Shown: piece after piece, positions 6,939 to 10,076 of the stretch | Layout of the letters: each line of letters opens with the position of its first letter | How positions within the stretch are numbered: the first letter of the stretch is position 1 | DNA from: an uncultured Alphaproteobacteria bacterium | Lineage (GTDB): Bacteria > Pseudomonadota > Alphaproteobacteria > RF32 > CAG-239 | Assembly (NCBI GenBank): GCA_944391355.1 | Contig: CALXTG010000063.1 | Coordinates: 1-10,076, forward strand | Length of the DNA: 10,076 bases | Reading direction: 5' to 3' | Notes under the pieces: model-generated | Told to the model about the DNA's origin: nothing | The model's input: only the letters and a program-made list of their open reading frames with translations | Databases searched by the model: none | Translations under genes and position numbers: made by a program

Positions 6939-8491
6939 GAAAGACCGTCGACCGCTGCAGACACTATCCCTCCCGCATAACCGGCTCCTTCACCGCAGGG
7001 AAAAAGGCCGCGGATATTTGACTGCATGGAAGCGTCCCGCAAGATTCGGATTGGAGAAGAGCTGCGGGATTCGACAGCGGTCAACACGGCATCGGGATAA
7101 TCGAAACCGGGGAGCTTTTTGGCCATTTCCGGAAGACCGCGCCGCAAAGTCGCATAAACAAAGTCCGGCAGACAGTCTTTTAACGTTGCCGGCGTTACTC
7201 CCGGCCGGTAACTCGGAACAACGCCGCCGATTTTCCGCGAGGGACGGTCCGCCAGCAGATCGCCGACCAGCTGCACCGGCGCATAATAATTGCCGCCGCC
7301 GAGTTTGAAAGCCGCTTCTTCAAGCCGGCGCTGAAAATACATTCCCTGCAGCGGGTGACTGCCGCCGAAGTCCGCCGGGGTTATACCGACCAGCAGCGCC
7401 GAATTGGCATTGACCTGATTGCGGACATATTCGCTCATTCCGTTGGTTACCAGACGCCCGTTTTCCGAGGCCGCCGCAACAACCGTACCGCCGGGACACA
7501 TACAGAAAGTATAGAGAGAACGCCCGTCGGGAAGATGCACCGCCAGTTTATAATCGGCAGCCCCCAAGGACGGATGTCCGGCAAAATCATGATAGCGGCT
7601 TTTGTCAATCAGCGTCTGCGGATGCTCAACCCTTACCCCGACGGCAAAGGCTTTTTGTTCAATTGCCGCCCCGCGCCGAAAAAGCATTTCGAACGTATCG
7701 CGGGCACTATGCCCGACCGCCAGAATCAAACGTTCGGCCGGCTGTTCATAAACCTGCCCTTTTTCATTGCGAATTAAGACCGAATGCAGACGCCCGTCTT
7801 TAACCAGAAGATCATCAAGCCGGTGCCCAAAACGATACTCACCGCCCAAAGCAATGATTTTTTTCCGGATATTCCGAACCACGCCGGCCAATAAATCAGT
7901 GCCGATATGAGGCTTGGCGGCATATAAAATTTCTTCGGGCGCGCCGGCAGCGACAAATTCCTGCAAAACTTTAGCGCTCAATTCGTCTTTTTTGATTCCG
8001 GTCATCAGTTTTCCGTCCGAAAAAGTGCCGGCGCCGCCCTCGCCGAACTGCACGTTAGATTCGGGATTCAAATGACCGTCCCGCCAAAATCCGGACACAT
8101 CACGCTGCCGTTCGTCAACCGGCTTTCCGCGCTCCAAAACAATCGGCTCCAAACCGGATTCCGCCAGAGCCAAAGCCGCAAACATTCCGGCCGGCCCGCT
8201 GCCGACCACCAACGGCCGCACATCGGTTTTTCTGATTTCGGGAATTTTATAAACCGCAGGGATTATTTTTTCACAATCGGCGCCGACAAAGGCCTCTTCG
8301 TCCCCGTCAACTTCGACATCAACCGAATAAATGCACCATATCTGCTGCCGGCTGCGGGCATCAACGGATTTACGGCTGATTTGAAAACAGCGAAAAGCCG
8401 CCGCAGATATATTCAAACGCTCTGCAGCGGCAATTCGGACAGCTTGGATATCTGCCGTCAGCGGCAGTTTCAGATTATTAATTCTCAGCAA
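6914..8491 (-). CDS. FAD-dependent dehydrogenase, COG2509 type
   Basis: The 525-residue protein belongs to the uncharacterised NAD(P)/FAD-dependent dehydrogenases of COG2509. An N-terminal ~85-residue module (RINNLKLPLTADIQAVRIAA...) precedes the FAD domain. The dinucleotide-binding motif VVGSGPAGMFAALALAESG lies at 95-113 with the acidic ribose-binding end (VLERG) at ~118-122. The signature NVQFGEGGAGTFSDGKL (146-162) is diagnostic of the family. A second nucleotide-binding stretch LILAVGHSARDTFEML lies near 255-270, and the C-terminal FAD contact CGEGAGYAGGIVSAAVDGL lies near 497-515. No signal peptide, so cytoplasmic; substrate is unknown for the family. The start is TTG at 8491: AAGGAA lies 7 nt upstream and an in-frame stop (TGA at 8509-8507) closes the frame just before, so no ATG start is possible upstream. 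The gene follows the small membrane protein by 62 bp and probably shares its promoter. Confidence 0.9.
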   Translation of the reverse strand: MLRINNLKLPLTADIQAVRIAAAERLNISAAAFRCFQISRKSVDARSRQQIWCIYSVDVEVDGDEEAFVGADCEKIIPAVYKIPEIRKTDVRPLVVGSGPAGMFAALALAESGLEPIVLERGKPVDERQRDVSGFWRDGHLNPESNVQFGEGGAGTFSDGKLMTGIKKDELSAKVLQEFVAAGAPEEILYAAKPHIGTDLLAGVVRNIRKKIIALGGEYRFGHRLDDLLVKDGRLHSVLIRNEKGQVYEQPAERLILAVGHSARDTFEMLFRRGAAIEQKAFAVGVRVEHPQTLIDKSRYHDFAGHPSLGAADYKLAVHLPDGRSLYTFCMCPGGTVVAAASENGRLVTNGMSEYVRNQVNANSALLVGITPADFGGSHPLQGMYFQRRLEEAAFKLGGGNYYAPVQLVGDLLADRPSRKIGGVVPSYRPGVTPATLKDCLPDFVYATLRRGLPEMAKKLPGFDYPDAVLTAVESRSSSPIRILRDASMQSNIRGLFPCGEGAGYAGGIVSAAVDGLSVVRSMGF

Positions 8492-8553
8492 ATTTCTATT
8501 CCTTACTCAAATTGAGCAAAAAATAGCATTTAAAATAAAATCCCGCAAGTCAT

Positions 8554-8877
8554 CTATTTATCATCATCTTCTTCATCATCGTCATCATCTTTATTAAAAA
8601 AGACAGACCAAATCGGCTTGCGATACATCCAGATATTAATAAGCCCCAGAACCACCGACATGGAACCGAACAGATAAAGCAGATAATACCAGTTGAGCTG
8701 GTTGGCCGACATCATGACATCCTGATTGTTAACCCGCAGGAAACCGATCGAAATAGCCGTCACGATAAAACAAACCACAAAAGCCATCGTCCAGACTTTA
8801 TGCTGCACGTTTTTATTAACAAAAAACGACATCAGAATATAAAGAACCACAAAACCGATAAACAAATAAAGTTCCAT
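8554..8877 (-). CDS. Small three-helix membrane protein with acidic C-terminal tail, unknown function
   Basis: The product has 107 residues when started at ATG 8877. An earlier ATG at 8883 directly abuts the Shine-Dalgarno AAGGAG, while ATG 8877 stands 6 nt after it, so 8877 is the better start (MELYLFIGF). Three hydrophobic segments are visible at about 2-20 (LYLFIGFVVLYILMSFFV), 29-47 (VWTMAFVVCFIVTAISIGF) and 63-84 (WYYLLYLFGSMSVVLGLINI). The protein ends in a purely acidic run, D5-E2-D3, plus a final lysine. I do not recognise a family. By the positive-inside rule the Lys/Arg-bearing segments and the acidic tail are hard to orient. It lies upstream of the COG2509 dehydrogenase in a likely two-gene unit, which does not by itself show a shared job. 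Confidence 0.8.
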   Translation of the reverse strand: MELYLFIGFVVLYILMSFFVNKNVQHKVWTMAFVVCFIVTAISIGFLRVNNQDVMMSANQLNWYYLLYLFGSMSVVLGLINIWMYRKPIWSVFFNKDDDDDEEDDDK

Positions 8878-8907
8878 TTTCATCTCCTTAGATATTTAGT
8901 TTAGAGA

Positions 8908-8935
8908 GATATATGAATCTTTAGCCTCTTTTCAA
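8908..8935 (-). promoter_or_regulatory. Possible sigma70-type promoter for the small membrane protein and dehydrogenase
   Basis: On the minus strand TTGAAA (8935-8930) is followed after 16 nt by TATATC (8913-8908). Both boxes are near consensus, and the leader to ATG 8877 would be about 25 nt with a good Shine-Dalgarno. It lies just after the terminator of the previous gene, which fits the start of a new transcription unit. Confidence 0.5.
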
Positions 8936-8947
8936 TAGCGGCAAAGA

Positions 8948-8979
8948 AAAACCGTTATTGATTTCTCAATAACGGTTTT
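8948..8979 (-). terminator. Intrinsic terminator of the 77-residue membrane protein gene
   Basis: AAAACCGTTATTGA (8948-8961) and TCAATAACGGTTTT (8966-8979) form a perfect 14-bp stem with a four-base loop. On the minus strand the stem is followed by T4-5 then C (TTTTTC including the stem end). The first base of the stem is the last base of the TGA stop codon (8981-8979), so gene end and terminator are fused. The A-rich opposite flank means it could also work on the plus strand, though no plus-strand gene needs it. Confidence 0.85.
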
Positions 8980-9212
8980 CAGTGGGCCACTTCCCAAATG
9001 AAATAAGCTGCTCCGCAGACCATACCGATGATACCCAATAAGGTCTGTTCACCGGTAATGCAACCGACCAGCCACCCCAGACATCCCCCGATAATAACGG
9101 TAAGCACCGGAGCGGCAATCATTCTGATCCAGCTTATATTGGCAATTCCGCGAAAGATATTAAAGACAGCGATAATTGCCAATACACTCAAAATAAAAAA
9201 TATAACTATCAT
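8979..9212 (-). CDS. Small Gly-rich membrane protein (77 aa), unknown function
   Basis: The protein is almost wholly hydrophobic, with likely helices at 1-19 (MIVIFFILSVLAIIAVFNI), 31-52 (MIAAPVLTVIIGGCLGWLVG) and 56-73 (LLGIIGMVCGAAYFIW). The second and third helices carry Gly-x3-Gly-like spacing and cysteines 44, 51 and 66, which suggests tight helix packing. No family is recognised; it is not clearly a GlsB/YeaQ-type protein. The ATG lies after only a weak AAAGAG 2 nt upstream, so initiation is either weak or nearly leaderless. It has its own strong terminator and long upstream non-coding DNA, so it appears to be a single-gene unit. Confidence 0.65.
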   Translation of the reverse strand: MIVIFFILSVLAIIAVFNIFRGIANISWIRMIAAPVLTVIIGGCLGWLVGCITGEQTLLGIIGMVCGAAYFIWEVAH

Positions 9213-9222
9213 ACTCTTTATT

Positions 9223-9251
9223 TTTAATCGTGTGCCGGAGCTTTATCTCAA
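9223..9251 (-). promoter_or_regulatory. Weak candidate promoter for the 77-residue membrane protein
   Basis: TTGAGA (9251-9246) stands 17 nt before ATTAAA (9228-9223) on the minus strand. A start near 9216 would leave only a few nucleotides before ATG 9212, which fits the lack of a proper Shine-Dalgarno. The -10 is a poor match to consensus. Confidence 0.3.
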
Positions 9252-9260
9252 GGATAAGAC

Positions 9261-9327
9261 TGTCAGAAACTGACAATGACACACTAAATTAATAATAAGC
9301 TCCCAATAATATTTAAACAATATTATT
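9261..9327. repeat. Two small hairpins in A/T-rich intergenic DNA
   Basis: TGTCAG (9261-9266) pairs with CTGACA (9270-9275) around AAA. AATAATATT (9305-9313) pairs with AATATTATT (9319-9327) around TAAAC. They lie upstream of the 77-residue gene and could be operator-like sites or simple A/T palindromes. The stretch 9213-9378 holds no gene. Confidence 0.4.
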
Positions 9328-9378
9328 ATAACATAAAATTCCCGGCCGCGCAAGCTTTCCCGACATCTACCTTTTTAT

Positions 9379-9530
9379 CGTCATTCCCCGGGCTGTCCTC
9401 CTTCTACCGTCATTCTCGCGCTTTTTTATTTATCGTCATTCTCGCGCTCTGCGCGGGAATCCAACGCAAGAAACGGGTACATTTCTTAAATTTCTCGAGA
9501 TCTCCGAAATCAGAGATTTCGAAGATGACG
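9379..9530. repeat. Clustered CGTCATT-type palindromic repeat units
   Basis: CGTCATTC occurs at 9379, 9408 and 9434; the last two share the 15-mer CGTCATTCTCGCGCT. The third copy opens a longer unit that ends in ATGACG at 9525-9530, giving inverted ends CGTCAT/ATGACG. Inside are a CTCGCG/CGCGGG hairpin and a CGAAATC/GATTTCG hairpin. The first two copies look like truncated versions. This resembles the short dispersed palindromic elements between genes of many alphaproteobacteria. No transposase or coding frame is present. Confidence 0.65.
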
Positions 9531-9764
9531 GTGTGGGGAAGGATGTTCGGGTCGGGCTTTACTGTCACCCTGGAGTCGATAGTTGCCAAGCGCAAACAAC
9601 GTGCTGCGCAAAGCTTACGAGACGAGGAGGACCCGCCTGCGGGAGTGCCCAGCTTGTTTCAGGGTCTCATAACGGAGATGCACAAATTGATAGTTGGTGA
9701 AAACGAGTCGCAGTCGGCGTCCCGACCCGCAGTCGGCGTCCCGACCGAAAAAATTCCTAATTAC
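9531..9764. repeat. Repeat fragments and a 19-bp tandem duplication; no gene
   Basis: TGTCACCCTGGAG (9564-9576) and CTTGTTTCAGGGTCTC (9653-9668) look like separated halves of a TGTCACCCTGAA...TTCAGGGT-type unit, with about 75 bp of unrelated sequence between them. GATAGTTG occurs at both ends (near 9578 and 9688). CGCAGTCGGCGTCCCGACC is repeated exactly in tandem (9709-9727 and 9728-9746). Open frames here are short, lack ribosome-binding sites and encode repeat DNA, so I see no gene. Confidence 0.55.
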
Positions 9765-9852
9765 TGTCATGCTCGGACTTGATCCGAGCATCCAGGTCAA
9801 CAATATAGCTACTTATTTAACCTGGACCCTCGGGTCCAGCCCGAGGGTGACA
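9765..9852. repeat. 88-bp cruciform-type palindromic element
   Basis: The element is bounded by TGTCA (9765-9769) and TGACA (9848-9852). Inside are hairpin TGCTCGGA/TCCGAGCA (9770-9777 / 9783-9790), a pair CCAGG/CCTGG (9792-9796 / 9821-9825) around an A/T-rich spacer, and hairpin CCCTCGGG/CCCGAGGG (9827-9834 / 9840-9847). It therefore has two GC-rich hairpins flanking a central stem inside inverted ends. It is most simply a non-autonomous dispersed repeat. The 107 bp from it to the flagellin stop hold only another fragment (GTTCAGGGTGACA, 9906-9918) and a short CTGC/GCAG hairpin. Confidence 0.75.
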
Positions 9853-9959
9853 GAGAGGGGGCAGTCAAGCCGGAGAATGCCTCAAAGGAGAGCGAAGACC
9901 AACAAGTTCAGGGTGACAAAATATCTGGGATCCGGAAAACTACTGCGCGGCAGGCTTTA

Positions 9960-10076
9960 TTAAAATAACTTCAACACCGCCTGTGAAGCCTGACTTGCCA
10001 GCGAGAGGGAATTAACCGCCAGCTGCTGCGCGGTTTGCAGAGCCAGCATATTCGCCGATTCCTGATTCATGTCGGC
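9960..10076 (-). CDS. Flagellin, C-terminal 38 residues (5' end outside window)
   Basis: Flagellin polymerises into the flagellar filament. The visible end reads ADMNQESANMLALQTAQQLA, then VNSLSLASQASQAVLKLF and stop. This matches the conserved C-terminal D0 coiled-coil helix of flagellins (the A-D-M-x-x-E-x-A-x-x-x-x-L-Q-x-x-Q-Q-L pattern and the L-S-x-A-x-Q-x-x-x-x-L-x-L-F end). A tandem stop (TAA TAA, 9962-9957) closes it. After it comes only a small CTGC/GCAG hairpin with a short T-run as a possible terminator. Only the D0 terminus is seen, so filament type and copy number are unknown. Confidence 0.9.
   Translation of the reverse strand, partial: ADMNQESANMLALQTAQQLAVNSLSLASQASQAVLKLF

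Noticed and set aside
9709..9746. CRISPR-like direct repeats
   Set aside because: The two 19-bp copies are directly tandem with no spacer, and only two exist, so this is a simple duplication.
9410..9963. Small open frames on both strands between 9410 and 9963
   Set aside because: They are built from palindromic repeat DNA, overlap each other in several frames, and have no ribosome-binding sites or recognisable motifs.

Overview
The window most likely comes from a Gram-negative alphaproteobacterium, probably an uncultured, host-associated one. This rests on four things: a flagellin C-terminus, lipid A/LPS-modifying enzymes, a very large secreted repeat protein, and an intergenic mosaic of GTCATTC/GGGTGACA-type palindromic units of the kind seen in many alphaproteobacterial genomes. 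The lineage is inferred from general resemblance, not from a marker gene. Every convincing gene lies on the minus strand, so the window reads from right to left.

From right to left: (i) 9960-10076 is the last 38 codons of a flagellin. (ii) 9213-9959 is a non-coding stretch of about 750 bp. Its part nearest the flagellin is packed with palindromic repeat units, and a possible promoter lies at its other end. (iii) 8979-9212 encodes a 77-residue membrane protein of unknown function, closed by a strong intrinsic terminator. (iv) A new promoter leads into a 107-residue three-helix membrane protein with a run of acidic residues at its end (8554-8877), followed by a COG2509-type FAD-dependent dehydrogenase (6914-8491). 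Its 3' end is folded into a 124-bp imperfect palindrome. (v) 2844-6684 is a probable envelope operon: UDP-glucose 6-dehydrogenase (ugd), a membrane-anchored SIMPL-domain protein, and an EptA/MCR-type phosphoethanolamine transferase. (vi) 1-2735 is the first ~911 codons of a giant secreted protein: signal peptide, ankyrin-like segment, internal hydrophobic helix, poly-Gly and (Pro-Glu)7 linkers, then a long passenger that settles into a 23-27-residue beta-helix-like repeat. It runs off the left edge.

The theme is the cell surface. Ugd makes UDP-glucuronate for surface glycans, the EptA homologue adds phosphoethanolamine to lipid A or core, the SIMPL protein is periplasmic, and the giant protein is a probable adhesin or autotransporter. 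The most interesting structures are: a perfect 13-bp hairpin that buries the ribosome-binding site of the phosphoethanolamine transferase, with a nine-codon open frame ending just after its 5' arm; the long palindrome that duplicates the tail of the dehydrogenase gene in inverted form; the odd domain order of the giant protein; and the repeat mosaic beside flagellin. No CRISPR array, tRNA, rRNA, transposase or prophage gene was seen.
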